Shown here: positions 23,777-35,108 of the stretch, in pieces
Position numbering within the stretch: position 1 is the stretch's first letter
How the letters are laid out: each line of letters begins with the position of its first letter
Origin: Hyphodiscus hymeniophilus
Lineage: Eukaryota; Ascomycota; Leotiomycetes; Helotiales; Hyphodiscaceae
Direction of reading: 5' to 3'
Length of the DNA stretch: 64,000 bases
Assembly: GCA_016508695.1 (NCBI GenBank)
Contig: VNKQ01000009.1
Location: 682,001-746,000, forward strand
Translations under genes and position numbers: made by a program
The notes under the pieces: generated by a model
The model's input: the letters and a program-made list of their open reading frames with translations, nothing else
What the model was told of the DNA's origin: nothing
The model's database searches: none

Positions 23777-25498
23777 TCAAGGACTTGCCCAACCACCAGC
23801 AACGTCCACCCACTCCGCCAAACAGGACCCCTGTTTCCCCTCCACATCCACAATATCAGTATCACATCTACATCTACAACCAACTCCATTCTCTTTCACT
23901 GGATCCCAAGAATCCCAGTACTCGTCTTCCTCTCTCCGTTTCTTCTCATCTTTGGTGGTCTTTTCGAGGAAGGGAGAGCGGGGCATTTGGCGAGCTGGGG
24001 CGTTCGCAGGACAATGTTGAATCGTTGTGTGTCTGTAACCGAAATCACGGAAGTAATGGATATCTTTGGGTGCCAGGAGAGCACCGGCTGCGAGGGAGTG
24101 GATCGGGGCGTCTCCCCACTGATTTGACATTAGCATTGCTCTCAGCGAACTTGAAAAAGAGTACTTACTCGCTCCATCCAAAACCCTCCACTGCGATCCA
24201 TCGTTTGAAAGAAGTCCTCATACTCCTTACTCCTGAACCAGCTAAGTTTAGCAATCTCGAAATTCGACCAGAAATGGCACATATTATATTTCTCTCCTTC
24301 CATTGCTTCAGGGTCGATCTCGGGGATGGAAGCATGGTTAGGATCCCCTCGGAGAATTTCTTCGGGTAACGGGTGCTTGAACTTGGGGTCATCTGCGGGG
24401 ACATCCTTTGGCTCTGGTTGAGGCTCAACGAACATCTCCCAAAGACCCTGGGATGTCAAATTATTGACCCTTTTGTAGGCGGATGCGTATCGGAAGATAT
24501 TTGGGACCGTCTCTTTCAATTCCTTTACTGCAATTGTGAAGCCGTATGTCTTGTTCGATTCGATCATTCTGAGGAAAGGATCACTGTTTCTTGTCAGCCC
24601 TGAACAGAGTCATTTGCCGAAAAGGTACATACTAGGTAATATCACAGAAATACTTGATTTCCGGTTCCAAACGCCAATACCACTCATACTTTTCCAAGAG
24701 CTCATGTTTGTAGAAAAAACTGCAATCATCAGTACTTGAAAATTGACCATGTTTCAGACTCAACATACCCCGAGTAAAATCTACACATGGCGTGATAACT
24801 CTCCATTCCACCATACATGATCGCAGCATCTCCCTGCTTCGCAATGCCTTCCTTTGCGACCTTGGGATCGATCCAGTCTGGGAATCCCCACATCTTTGGG
24901 TCGATGGTACCAAACTCACATGGCGCACTTGTATAATTCGTAATCGTCTCTTTGAATGTCGAGTTGAACTCCGCATCATTGAGAAACACATATGGGTAAT
25001 GGTACCACCGATTGAAATGTCTTTCGATAGACTTAACCGATTGTATAACGCCATCTAACTCCTTATTTCTTGCCAGCACCACAAATGCTGCATTCGCCCT
25101 TGGTTGTGATGTATCGGGCTCTAAGCATCCAGTCACGAAGACTTTATCATGTTCTTCCGAAATTTTCCTGGGCAGAGACAGACGCATTAGTGATCAAGCC
25201 CAGCACCTCGTAAAACATGCTTGACATACCTGATGGCTGGTGGTGCTCCAGCAGGCATTAAAATGCCGACCCCTGATTTAGGATGTCTGACAAACAGCAC
25301 CAATATCAATACGACGACAATGCAGGGAAACAGAAGAACAACGCCCAGGGGTATCGAGATGTTAGAATTGCCCCGTAATCGCAGCGGCCGCCGGAAGAAA
25401 GCCAGTCTCGAAGTTATCTTCTTCGTTTTCTTCTCGTCCATTATGGGCAGATTCGGAGTAGAAGGGAGGCGCTTCAGCACCCTCTGTACGAACCCCAT
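23777..25498 (-). CDS. Golgi alpha-1,2-mannosyltransferase, KRE2/KTR family (GT15)
   Basis: Five exons on the minus strand (25498-25230, 25167-24769, 24719-24633, 24583-24169, 24118-23777) with four introns of 62, 49, 49 and 50 bp give 503 aa. The protein is type II: a basic cytosolic tail, one membrane anchor at about residues 51-70, a short stem, then the GT15 catalytic domain. Family landmarks are ANAAFVVLARN at its start, the YKHELLEKYEWYWRLEP segment, KYFCDITYDP, NKTYGF, YNMCHFWSNFEI and FWMERWGDAPIHSLA near the end. These enzymes add alpha-1,2-mannose from GDP-mannose to N- and O-glycans in the Golgi. The C-terminus is unusually Cys-rich (GCRCRCDTDIVDVEGKQGSC) and may form an extra disulfide-bonded cap. 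The exon 4 donor was chosen because it restores MER-WGDAP. The subfamily (KRE2, KTR1 or KTR4) is not resolved. Confidence 0.9.
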
Positions 25499-26518
25499 TG
25501 ATGCGTTGAAAGTGGTGGAACTCGAAAGGGAACGTTCAGGGGGACTGTGTCGCCACGGCTGGTCGAAGTAGTGTGCGGCTGTTGATGGGTATTACAATAA
25601 GTATCGTGAATGCAGGGACGAATCGAAGGGGATAGGGCGACGTCTGGAAGGCCCTATTGAAGATTTGGACGACGCTGTTAACGAGCGGATGGAGGAGATG
25701 TCCTCGAGAAAGAAAGCAGTGGGCGATGACGCGTCGGAAGGAGGATTGACGTCTTCGCACGAAGATGCAACAGACGGAGATCTCGAGTCTAGAGCATTCA
25801 ATGAGGAGAGAAGGTGTTGGCGGTGGTTGGTACTTGGGGCGACGACGAGTTTAGGACAGGTTGGAGATTTTGAAGTGGTTTGCTGCGATAGGAGAGACGA
25901 AAGGAAGGAATAAGAGCTGGAGCGCCGCTAATTGACCCTTGCCTTGCCCCTGTAAATGCGAATGCGGTTGTGCAGAAGAACCAACACAATTGCCTACCGG
26001 TACTTAGAGGACTGACGATTATGTGGCCTAGAATGTTAGGTTTTCAAAACAAAATGTGACGATTCTTTCTGTTCTCCCTCCTCCTATTTCGTCTTCGTCT
26101 TATTTTTCGAATTTATGATTCTCATCCTCGTATTTTGTACCAGCCAAGCTTATACGTAGTTCCAACTCTCCTTCTGGATGCCTTCCATGTGACAAACGGG
26201 CACCGTACACAAAGAAGTTCTGTCTTCCTCGGCCACTAGAGCTCGTGACATCCATAAGCCGCTTCCCTCCCATTTCGATTGAGGCTGAACTTTGCTTGAC
26301 GGTTTTGACTTACTTGACTCTGGAAGTCCCCGGCTTACATGTCCCGGGCTCACATCACAAGCCTCACAGCCAGGAGCTCTAGAACAATTATTTATAAATA
26401 AGCGCCTTGTCACCAAGCACCGCTGCGTTGAGCTCCATATAAGCCTCATATCACTCCCGTTTCATCTTTTGATACTACCATTCAACGTGCCTCTTTTGGT
26501 CTAAGCCGAGGCAATAAA
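25499..26518. promoter_or_regulatory. Divergent promoter, mannosyltransferase / DUF4604 gene
   Basis: A 1.02 kb spacer. TATAAATA at 26393-26400 lies about 119 bp before the DUF4604 ATG and is a plausible TATA element. On the minus side an ATG at 25801 opens a 69-codon frame that could be an upstream ORF in the mannosyltransferase leader. Confidence 0.4.
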
Positions 26519-27037
26519 ATGTCAAAAATAACGCCCAAAAATCTATCCTACGACCCCACACTTCCGCCCTTCCTCCAACGTCTACAAGAAAACAACAGCT
26601 CCCGAGACGGTCGCAATGGGTTCCAGTCCGCTCGGCCCAAGAAGGCTAGGAACCCTGAGGATGAAGTGGAGGATGAGCCGGTGTATTTTGACGAGGAGAG
26701 TGGGGAGACGTTGAGCAAAAGGGAATGGGAGGAGAAGGAGAAAGCTGAGGAGGGGGATGATGGAGGGGAGCATGGAAAAGAAGGCGAAGAGCAAGGACGT
26801 GGTCACGAAGAGAAGAAAGCCGGGGAGAAGGAGAGCATTGCTGCAATTGGTGGTAGCAAGAAGAGGAAGGCGGGGAAGGTTATTGGTGCTAATGATGAGG
26901 ATGGGGACGAGAAGGTAAAAGAGGTGATTGCTGGGGATATCAATAGAGTAAAGAAGGACGAGGCCAAAAAGGGAGAGGGCAAGATTGTCAAGAAGAAAGG
27001 AAAGAAGGTCAAGTTGAGCTTTGGTGACGAGGAATGA
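26519..27037 (+). CDS. DUF4604 family nuclear protein
   Basis: An intron-free gene of 172 aa. The N-terminus MSKITPKNLSYDPTLPPFLQ is the hallmark of the DUF4604 family (human KIAA1143 type). A YFDEESGE stretch and a long highly charged Glu/Lys tail follow, ending in KKKGKKVKLSFGDEE; the conserved KLSF element near the end is also typical. The family is small, mostly disordered and of unknown function. The basic clusters suggest nuclear localisation. The gene lies divergent to the mannosyltransferase and convergent with TAF14. Assignment rests on the two terminal motifs, as the middle is low complexity and carries little evidence. Confidence 0.82.
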   Translation: MSKITPKNLSYDPTLPPFLQRLQENNSSRDGRNGFQSARPKKARNPEDEVEDEPVYFDEESGETLSKREWEEKEKAEEGDDGGEHGKEGEEQGRGHEEKKAGEKESIAAIGGSKKRKAGKVIGANDEDGDEKVKEVIAGDINRVKKDEAKKGEGKIVKKKGKKVKLSFGDEE

Positions 27038-27458
27038 GGAACCAAAGACCGAATCTTCAATTTCTGACCTAGAGATTATTACAGAGCCATTGCTTTGATG
27101 TTTGGGGGCTGGTCAGTTTGGAAGAACTTGATTTACTGTTTATGATACCCCTTATGCATTCAGATTGCTCGGTCCAAAGATACTTCAGGTTAATTTGCTT
27201 TTAATTTCCAGGCCTGTAAAACTGCGCAATGTGACCACGAAACCCAGCTGACTTTCCATCCTCACTGTACATGTCAGACGGTTTCCATATCGATGAACGC
27301 CTGTGACCCAAAGCAGAAACTTAGTATGTGATAGCGATGCCCATACGCCTGTGAATATTGCCATTTAAAAAGCAAAGAAATAACTCCCACCTGGCCGGCT
27401 TTATGCAATTCGAAATGAGGAACATGGTATTAGATCTTTTGACAAGTCGACCGACTAA
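27038..27458. other. Convergent 3' spacer
   Basis: 3' regions of the DUF4604 gene and TAF14. No other feature seen. Confidence 0.4.
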
Positions 27459-28344
27459 TTATGCACGAGCGTCCTTCTGGATGAACTCCCAAAGCATCTT
27501 GATAAGATTATCGGGCATGGTGTATAGATCAACGTGGAACTCGCCCTCTGTTTGCTTGGTTAGCAGATCATCAGGAAATGAAGAGCGGAAAAACTTACGC
27601 TCGATATCATTCTTGGTATAGGTATCTTCAGACTTGTTGTCATGAATCATCTGAACAACATAGAGCAAATCCTCTTCGTTCAATTTGACCAGACTGTCTG
27701 CCAGCTTCTCCATATCAACGCCAGCAGCTCTCTTTCGCTTCTTGTCAGCATCCGTCTTCTTGCGCGCACCATTCTCTTCACCAGGGATCGGGCCGGATTC
27801 GCGAAGGAGGTTGACAAGGGCAGCGCTTGGATTCTTGAAGGTGACCACATGTTTGGCCTCGTACATTGGTTTGGCAAAATTGAGGTCATGGACAAGTGAG
27901 CTCTTTCCTCCCTTCTCGGTTGTATAGAGGTCGATCGTCATATCAAATTCACCCCAACCTTCGTTCTCGCAGCGGAAGGGAGGTTCATGGAAAGCTTGTG
28001 GAGAGATAAGGTCAGTATGTGGCATATGCGACAAGCGAAGGAAATGAAGGGGCGCATACTTTGGGTTGGGTTTGCAAAGGACGGATGGAGGTTGTAGACA
28101 ACTTTGGTGAAGCAGCTTGCAGGTTTATCGTGTCCGGCCTCATCGACAAGGAATACTTCAATGTTCCAGGTTTTCATAGGAAATCCTTCCATCTCTGAAG
28201 GCTTATCAATGTTGCGCTGCTCAGTGACGAGCTTCACGGTGCGCTTCAGCTTTAAAGATATCAGCTTGACTTCCATGATTTTGTCGCAACAGATGTGGAT
28301 GCTCCTGATGCTGGAGAATAGAACGACTTACATCGGCTACCATG
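27459..28344 (-). CDS. TAF14: YEATS-domain protein TAF14
   Basis: Four exons (28344-28333, 28249-28060, 27994-27599, 27547-27459) with introns of 83, 65 and 51 bp give 228 aa. The first coding exon is only 12 nt (MVAD). The YEATS domain covers about residues 5-125, with the motifs MKTWNIEVFLVDE, VVYNLHPSF, NPTQTFHEPPF and GWGEFDM. After a basic linker (KKRKRAAG) the C-terminal ET-like domain (LADSLVKLNEEDLLYVVQMI and EQGEFHVDLYTMPDNLIKML) completes the Taf14 layout. Taf14 reads acyl-lysine on histone H3 through the YEATS pocket. Its ET domain docks into TFIID, TFIIF, SWI/SNF, INO80 and NuA3. Yaf9 is the main alternative, but its C-terminus is a coiled coil, not ET. An ATG at 28276 could instead start the frame if exon 1 is non-coding. 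Confidence 0.88.
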
Positions 28345-29473
28345 GTGAAGGTGAGTATTGATAAGCGAAGGGGGTTAAAGGGTGAGTTGCTTTGTTGTTG
28401 TAGACGTTTGTATGCGAGAGAGATCGGAGACGAGACGCGAGAGTCTAAATGTGGGGTTGGCCGGAGCGACAGGTACAGTATCACGTGGATGCCAGGCGGT
28501 CAATAAAGGCAGATAGTAAGGTACCTTAGCCTTACCGGTAGCCTCCGCATGTGATAGATAGGTGGCACACTAAAATCGCTATTTTATGACCACCACCACC
28601 TTTTATTGTACCTAATTATCCACAAGATATTTCTCCTTCAAATCAAAAAAATTAGTCCCTTAAATAAACGTTTACATACACCAAATGCAGGCTGATTCAA
28701 TTGATAGAACGATTAGCATACGATAATACAATTATGAGTACTCTATGTTCCCTACTTAAGAGTTGGCAGGACAGTGTAACGGCAGTCAAAATAAGCCTCC
28801 AAATAACAGAATAACCTACAGATAATTCGCATTCTAGAGACAGTTATTCAAATACTGTTTAAAAAATACAGAAATCGGGCTTCAATCGAAATTATTATGG
28901 TACTGGCAATTGTGGTGTGCCAATTAATTACGTCTTGCGGGAGCTTAGCTACCTAAATAAGGTGAGTTGTGGTAAGGTCGGTTGAATAGAGGCTGTGTCG
29001 GACAATCAAAAGTTTTGAATATCAGAGGATGGCTGTATTTACAATATAATCGAATCTCAGCTAAACACAGTTGAAAATTTGGCTTTCAATACGGTCTACC
29101 ATAAAACCATTCACTGAAAGACAAAGAGCATCTCACATCACAGAAAGACTACAGTGGGGGTCAAAGAGGGACTGCTATTTAGTCTAACTACAATCTCACG
29201 CCATAGCCTTAGCCTGAGTAGTATCTTCAAGGCCCCCATTTCCTCCACTATCATCAGATCTATGGTTCCTCTCCGTTATCAAAAACCTTAACAACCAAGG
29301 TCAAGGTCCAAATCTGGAGTAATACAAACGTGCCTATGGAAGCATTCGCGCAGGGGTGGTATGGGCAGGGGATCTTCATGCAAAACGGAATGTCGCGAGT
29401 GTCGTGATCGTGGGGAAGTGCTGGGAGAGATACAGTTGTATGTAGAAGTGAAGGCATTGGTGGCTTGGGCCGA
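28345..29473. other. AT-rich intergenic stretch
   Basis: About 1.1 kb between two minus-strand genes. From about 28.55 to 29.13 kb the DNA is visibly more AT-rich than its surroundings and has no open frame. It may be a decayed, RIP-affected insert or simply spacer. No terminal repeats were recognised. Confidence 0.4.
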
Positions 29474-30507
29474 TTAAGCCTTTGCGAACAGAGCCTCATT
29501 CTCTTGCTGAGCCTTGATAAATGCTTCCTTGAACAGGTTGGCGTCTAGCAAATATTAGCTCTAACCCGGAACCTTGAAAACCAGAACAACTTACTCTCGG
29601 AGTTGGCAAATCGGATAGCAAGCGTCTGAGCTTCTGGCTCACCCTCACTAACATCAGCAGCAGCGTTCCAAACCCAACTACGGTCGCTGCCAACATTTGG
29701 AGAGAGCTTCATGTCGGGAACAACTATAGATCCATTAGCTCCCGACCCTTCTCCTTCTTTGGTGTGCAAACATACCGTAGTGGTTGGCGCAAACCTTCAA
29801 AGTCTTGTCTCGTCGCATAACCAATCTCGTCTTGCCATTCTCCTTGTGCTTCAAAAGTCTAACATCACCGGTTCCACGCTCTTTCCACTCGTTGGCATCC
29901 TTGACAAACTTGAAAAGCTTGGCGCGCATCTTGAAGGTCTGCTCCTCGAGCTCCTCGTTGGTCTTGACATCAACTTTTTCGGTAAGGCGAATGACAGGCT
30001 CGAAGTGGACATCCTCTGACTCTGGTGCTTCCTCCTGCGCATGATATCAGCAGTCAATCCATCTTTCTGAACATGGCTTTTGTGTACCTCTGGGTTCTCC
30101 TCCGCAGCGGCAGCCTTTTGAGCCTTTGCAGATCCGGAGTTGTCTCCACGGTCGTCATCCTCGTCCTTCTTTTCCTTCTTGGCTCCTCCACCGAACATAG
30201 AGAACACATTGTCAGCAACTCCAGAAGCAGCGGCAGTGACAGTTGAGGCAGCGGTGGACGCGACACTGGAAGCCTGTTCGGTCAAAGACTATTGTTGTCA
30301 GCAGTTGAACGTGAGAAAACGCCCCATAACGACAGAAATATGCAGTGTCTGGAGCTGTCGCATATATAGTATACATACAGCAGCAGGAGCTGCCTCCTCT
30401 TTGGAAGCATCGCCATGGAGCGGGTTAGTTGCAAGCTCAGTTTCCGTGGTGGCAAGCTTGGGCTCAGAGCTGGTATCGGGCTTTGGGTCGGTACTGGGTT
30501 CCGCCAT
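29474..30507 (-). CDS. YRB1: Ran-specific GTPase-activating protein 1 / RanBP1
   Basis: Five exons (30507-30379, 30288-30088, 30034-29776, 29723-29595, 29544-29474) with introns of 90, 53, 52 and 50 bp give 262 aa. The N-terminal 110 residues are an acidic, Ala/Thr/Ser-rich low-complexity extension with a VFSMFGGG element. The Ran-binding domain begins at VHFEPVIRLTEKVDVKT and continues through FKMRAKLFKF, EWKERGTGDVRLLKH, RLVMRRDKTLKVCANH and SDRSWVWNAAADVSE to LAIRF. These are the canonical RanBD strands and the WKERG.G loop. A C-terminal acidic-helix element (ENEALFAKA) ends the protein. In the cytoplasm it binds Ran-GTP, releases it from importins and exportins, and stimulates RanGAP. Together with MLP1 it is the second nuclear-transport gene in the window. 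Confidence 0.92.
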
Positions 30508-31149
30508 GTTGATGTGTGGCTTCGGATATGCAATACTATCGTTGTAGGTTGTAGTAAGTGAGGTATAATCCTGAGATGCTTGAGATATCGTGGAGTTGTC
30601 AGAGTGAGCTGTCAACCAGAAAGGTTCAACGGGTCCCTCTTGTTTGTTTGTGCACTAAGCGATGCTAGCGCCAGGTGCCTGTCGGCCCCTGAACTTCATC
30701 GGCATTTCTTCATCGCTTTTGGTAGCTTTTGATAGGATTTCATTTCGTAAATTCAACTTCTTAGGACAAATACTTGGATGATCTATTGATCGGTGTTTGG
30801 TATGAGACGTTGAAGATTTTGGAGTTACCTCCATTCTATGACCCCGCGGTAGTGTGGACCATACCGCTTTGTTTACTCACAAACTCAAGTTAATATCCAA
30901 GATCAAATTTCAAAATCCTCGTAAGGGTTGCATTTCAATAAGATGATACCATAACACCAGTCCTGTCCCTCCTAACCAGTGTCAACTAGGTGTGTGATAC
31001 TCGAAATCCCTTCTCCACAAACTAGTTATGTGAGCATATGCCAGTTCCCCCTCAATCAAAGTAAACTCCCAAACGGAATCCTCTGCGCCATAGTCCTTCA
31101 TGATGAAAACAAGCTAGTCATATTCCCACGCCATCCCAGTGTCAAATCA
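30508..31149. other. Intergenic spacer
   Basis: YRB1 promoter plus the 3' region of the downstream-facing 871-aa gene. No recognisable feature. Confidence 0.35.
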
Positions 31150-33765
31150 TTAACCACGTGTTCCTTTCCCAACCTTTCGTCCTACACGGTTCTTCTTGAG
31201 CGACTTCTTTAGCTGTTTCCGAGACTTCTTCAGATCCTCAGTCTTGCTCCCGGTTGCCTGAGCGGCTCGTTGCTTGTATGCACGGTGTTCAGCGTCGTTA
31301 CCCCGAATCTTCAACCACAATAGCTTAGACTGGACCTGAGCTCTCAATAATCCGCTCTCTAATGGCTCACAGATCTGATCCAAGGACGGCAAGGTCTTCG
31401 AAACCATCTCCCCTGCTTCAGAGAGCTGAATACCAAGCTCCTTGGAGAAGATCGCGCTTCGTTTGGCGGCCTCGAGAGAAAGAGATTTTGCAATTTCTGT
31501 AAGCCGAGAACTGGTCGATGCTGCATGCTTCATAGCCATCTTTGTGGCCTCCTCCATCTGAAGAAGCGTTGACTGAGACTGGATTCGTGCATCTTCAGCC
31601 AACTTCTCGGCGTTCTTACGTACTTGCTCGTAAGTTTGAGGATCAACCAAGTTGCCTTCGTTGCCAAAGATAGACGTCAACTTATCCTTCAGGTTTTGCC
31701 ACGTATGAGATGGCGATGTACCGAAGTTTACTTGGAATGTCTCGTTGACTCTTGGCTTCTTCGTGGTGATGATGGAAATATTGAGAATACCGTAGGCTTT
31801 TCTTTTGGGCAGCGAAAGCACTATTCCTTCGTCGGAGCTGTAAGCTCTCTCGGTATCCACAGTCATGTTGCTTCGTGTAATGTTGACCGAGAGTGCTTCC
31901 TTCGTAAGCCAACTGAGTTTGGTAGCAGAAGGAATGCGAATCAAGATCTCCCTATCCCCAAGAATCTCAGCAGTGCAAACGGAAGATTTGTTGGCTGGTT
32001 TCGCTGACGCCTGAGGATTGTGAGCCAACTTTCCGAGCTCCATCGATGGCACAATTGACAGGCTATTTGGCCCTTGTGAGGGAGCATGGGTGACAGTAAC
32101 TGTCCGCGTTGATGCCTTCACGGCAATCGAGGCAGACGTAGATATGAGGCTAGGAATGGGTGTTGCGGAAGATGTAGAAGAGGTGGAGATCGGAACAGCT
32201 GACATGGTCTTGCTGTTGATGGAAATCGCGGGTGCTGAGGAGAAGCGATAGCTTGGAATGCCAGTAAGAACAGCAGCGAATACGCTCAGAAGGAGCAGTC
32301 CAACCGGTAGAAGTGCTCTCCATTCTGCTCCGTTTCGATTGCGAATGAAGCTCACACTGTCACTGATGCTGTAAGATGTTTTCTCGACATCTGGAGGGTT
32401 GGTAAGATTAACATCGGTCTTCTTGGTTATCGAGGACGGAGCTAGAGTCTCGACGTGTTCATGCAGTCCAGTGATATACGCGAGGTTTCGATTCATTTGT
32501 CGAGCATCAATATTCAAAAAGGATGCCAAATCAACGGGAAGGCGGCGATGAATAATGCTACCTCGACCATTTGGATCTCGGGACTCCAAGCACATATGGA
32601 TCGAGTGCTGATCAAGAGACATGCATTGTCCTTTATCAAATAGCTGCTTGTGAGAAATTACGATTGATGGGACGCTATGGCGGCTCATGAATTTTCTTGC
32701 AATGGTTGTTGTTCGTCTGGCATCGAGATCATCGTTGTCAGAGCAGTAGAAGATGGCGACATGAGGCAATTCCCAATAGGGCTCGACAATAAACCCACGT
32801 CCCTCGGGAACAGAGTGGTAGGAGAAGTTATCATCGAGAGTCAATTTGATAACGTCCGGCTTCTCTGGCACATCCTCAAACTTTAGAGTCTGAGCGAACG
32901 TGCAATCCTCAACATTGATTTGATACCCAGAAGAGTGCATGAGCTCAATCTCTGGAGTGCGTTCAGAACCAAACGCTGATACCGGAACAACGTTATAGAG
33001 TTGGGGGAAATGACGGAGGTGTTGCTCACGTTGTCTGCTCTCGACTGATGCTGTGACTGAGCTCGCGATCTTGTGTATGATATCCTGCTTGGCGGAGTGA
33101 CTACCAACGTATAAAATGCGAAGAGGGTCTCGGGTGGACAGGCCTTGCTTTGTCATGGTTTGGCGGATAGTGACCGCTAGACGCTTCGGTGGGTTCTGTA
33201 ATGCTATACTTTGGACGGTGCTTGCAGTCTGCTCGTCGTTGAACTCGGCAACAGTATGCTTGACGGAGATAACCTCAGCAGCCAGGCTGTATGGCTCCTC
33301 GAACTCGATAGATTGAGCAAGTGGCTTGTCCATGTCTTCGACCAGAACCGCGGAACTTCGGCCTAATGTAGGAGTATTGAAAGCTTGATCCACGTTTGTT
33401 TCGATGCCACGCAGCGCTGATGTCTCTAGACCATCCTCCTCTCCACTCTCATCTCCGCTATGTTCGGTATCTGCGAGGCTGGCAACATCGTCTGGTCGGT
33501 CGAAATCGGTGGAGGCAACCGACTCGGTGGCATTATCGTCGCGGCTCTCTTCATCCGTATCGATGAACTCATAGGCAGACTCGCCGAGGTTGCCCTCATC
33601 CGACGGCGCTTCACTGCGAGCTGACATAGTTGCGGCAGCAGTGCTTTGGACCCAACTGCTTAATCTTTCGTCTGCAACGGGTCTCGGAAATCGTAGAGTG
33701 ATCGAGGATGAATCAAGAGGTGTGTAGCTATGATTTGGAGAAGGACTTTCGCTGCATGTATCCAT
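31150..33765 (-). CDS. Uncharacterised single-pass membrane protein, 871 aa
   Basis: A single uninterrupted exon of 871 aa starts at the ATG at 33765. The N-terminal 130 residues are acidic, Ser- and Asp/Glu-rich and probably disordered. Residues about 190-425 look globular; the segment begins LRILYVGSHSAKQDI and has alternating hydrophobic strands and helices, such as HVAIFYCSDNDD and VPSIVISHKQLFD, resembling a Rossmann-like alpha/beta fold. One hydrophobic segment at about 483-505 (LLPVGLLLLSVFAAVLTGI) can span a membrane and is followed by a Ser/Thr-rich stalk. Residues about 700-800 are amphipathic helix rich in Ala, Glu and Lys. The C-terminus is strongly basic (KQLKKSLKKNRVGRKVGKG). 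No signal peptide is present, so a type II or internal-anchor protein of the ER or nuclear envelope is possible (inference). I do not recognise a named family. Confidence 0.8.
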   Translation of the reverse strand: MDTCSESPSPNHSYTPLDSSSITLRFPRPVADERLSSWVQSTAAATMSARSEAPSDEGNLGESAYEFIDTDEESRDDNATESVASTDFDRPDDVASLADTEHSGDESGEEDGLETSALRGIETNVDQAFNTPTLGRSSAVLVEDMDKPLAQSIEFEEPYSLAAEVISVKHTVAEFNDEQTASTVQSIALQNPPKRLAVTIRQTMTKQGLSTRDPLRILYVGSHSAKQDIIHKIASSVTASVESRQREQHLRHFPQLYNVVPVSAFGSERTPEIELMHSSGYQINVEDCTFAQTLKFEDVPEKPDVIKLTLDDNFSYHSVPEGRGFIVEPYWELPHVAIFYCSDNDDLDARRTTTIARKFMSRHSVPSIVISHKQLFDKGQCMSLDQHSIHMCLESRDPNGRGSIIHRRLPVDLASFLNIDARQMNRNLAYITGLHEHVETLAPSSITKKTDVNLTNPPDVEKTSYSISDSVSFIRNRNGAEWRALLPVGLLLLSVFAAVLTGIPSYRFSSAPAISINSKTMSAVPISTSSTSSATPIPSLISTSASIAVKASTRTVTVTHAPSQGPNSLSIVPSMELGKLAHNPQASAKPANKSSVCTAEILGDREILIRIPSATKLSWLTKEALSVNITRSNMTVDTERAYSSDEGIVLSLPKRKAYGILNISIITTKKPRVNETFQVNFGTSPSHTWQNLKDKLTSIFGNEGNLVDPQTYEQVRKNAEKLAEDARIQSQSTLLQMEEATKMAMKHAASTSSRLTEIAKSLSLEAAKRSAIFSKELGIQLSEAGEMVSKTLPSLDQICEPLESGLLRAQVQSKLLWLKIRGNDAEHRAYKQRAAQATGSKTEDLKKSRKQLKKSLKKNRVGRKVGKGTRG

Positions 33766-35108
33766 GTCGTTAGCCTTGCTTCATAAGATGTCCCTCTTGG
33801 TCCCACCCAGACGAGGGGAGTTCTGGATGCTTTGGCAAATACGAGTAGTAAGATGGAAGAACATGTGAATCAAGAAGAAGAGACATCCTACAGTGAACTT
33901 TAATAAATTCTTGGTTGGGGTGAGGTAACCACGTCTTCAAGAGTTTGGTTTTGTGATTAGTCCGTCACTTCCTGACACTTGGTTGCCTTGCTGGAGATCG
34001 GGCGTATCGGCGAATGTATAGGAAGGAGCTCTTCGAAAATCGAAAGACTCCTACTGCCCAGAATAATCAAAGGTTTCATGCAGTGTAAGAGAGAATCAAG
34101 AGTTCATGCTGTATGACAAGAAGGGGGAGTTCTGGAGGTAACGAAGATGGTCATGAGGAGGGGTTACATAGGCGCGCTAGAGCTTATCTTAAAGGGCGAC
34201 CCACTCACACGTTATCTATGTACATATATACTATTTTAGTGAATCGCTTCATCTATCGCCAAATGCCCTCGAGTAGCAGCAAGTAGCTGTTAATTCGCCC
34301 CGGGAATTATATTAAATTTCATTGGCCTGATACTATTGCTCGTAGTATTTATTCTTTCAGATAACGTCTTTTCTTTTGAGTTCTGCAGGTATTAAATTTG
34401 CTTCGAGCACGTATCCCTTTCCACCGAGACGTGCGATCCACTTTGCTTAAGCATGCGCTGTCAATATTCCTCCCAGTTCTACCCCGTGGGCGAAGTTATT
34501 CTTGTGAATTCAACACTTAGCCAAGACACCTGCACATAGCATCAAAGATCGTCCCGCCAGTTTCTGGGAGCGGATGTTCGATCTCCTACGTCAGAAGAAT
34601 ATCTCAATCAGTCAAATAGAGCTCATAACGATTCTTTGGGAGATGTGTACACTTTCCCGAAAACGCTCACACTCTCTTTCCTTCACTTTCTCGGGACTCT
34701 TCTCATTCAGACTTTCTATAGAATCTCTCACAGTCGCTCAACGATTGAGATAGATGGCACGCCGCGTTTCTATCCCTCTAATTCCGCCATGCTTGCATGA
34801 AGTCTACTTCTTTGTCCCTATTCACCCGGACTACTTCTAGCCGCGGTTGCCATTCCATTTCTCCAAGCAAGGACAAAGAAACGATTTCCCATCCGACCAT
34901 CTGTCGAAATACTGCACTTCCCAGTAACGAAGGAAATATCTTTCCTTGGGGCAGATTTTGAACTGGGATCGGATATGGAATGAAGAAAGGCATAACCGTG
35001 TGCATATCATGAGGAGTAGAGGCAGGAACAAGTTCTGAAAGATTCGCTATGTAATCGCGGTTTTCAATGCCAGCCAGTCTATCATATTTATACAATTCTA
35101 GCCGCCAT
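33766..35108. other. Intergenic region
   Basis: Promoter of the 871-aa gene and 3' region of the thiolase gene. Contains AT-rich and pyrimidine-rich tracts. No credible gene found. Confidence 0.4.

Noticed and set aside
25592..25801. 69-codon minus-strand frame upstream of the mannosyltransferase
   Set aside because: Too short and Ser-rich without domain; at most an upstream ORF in the leader.
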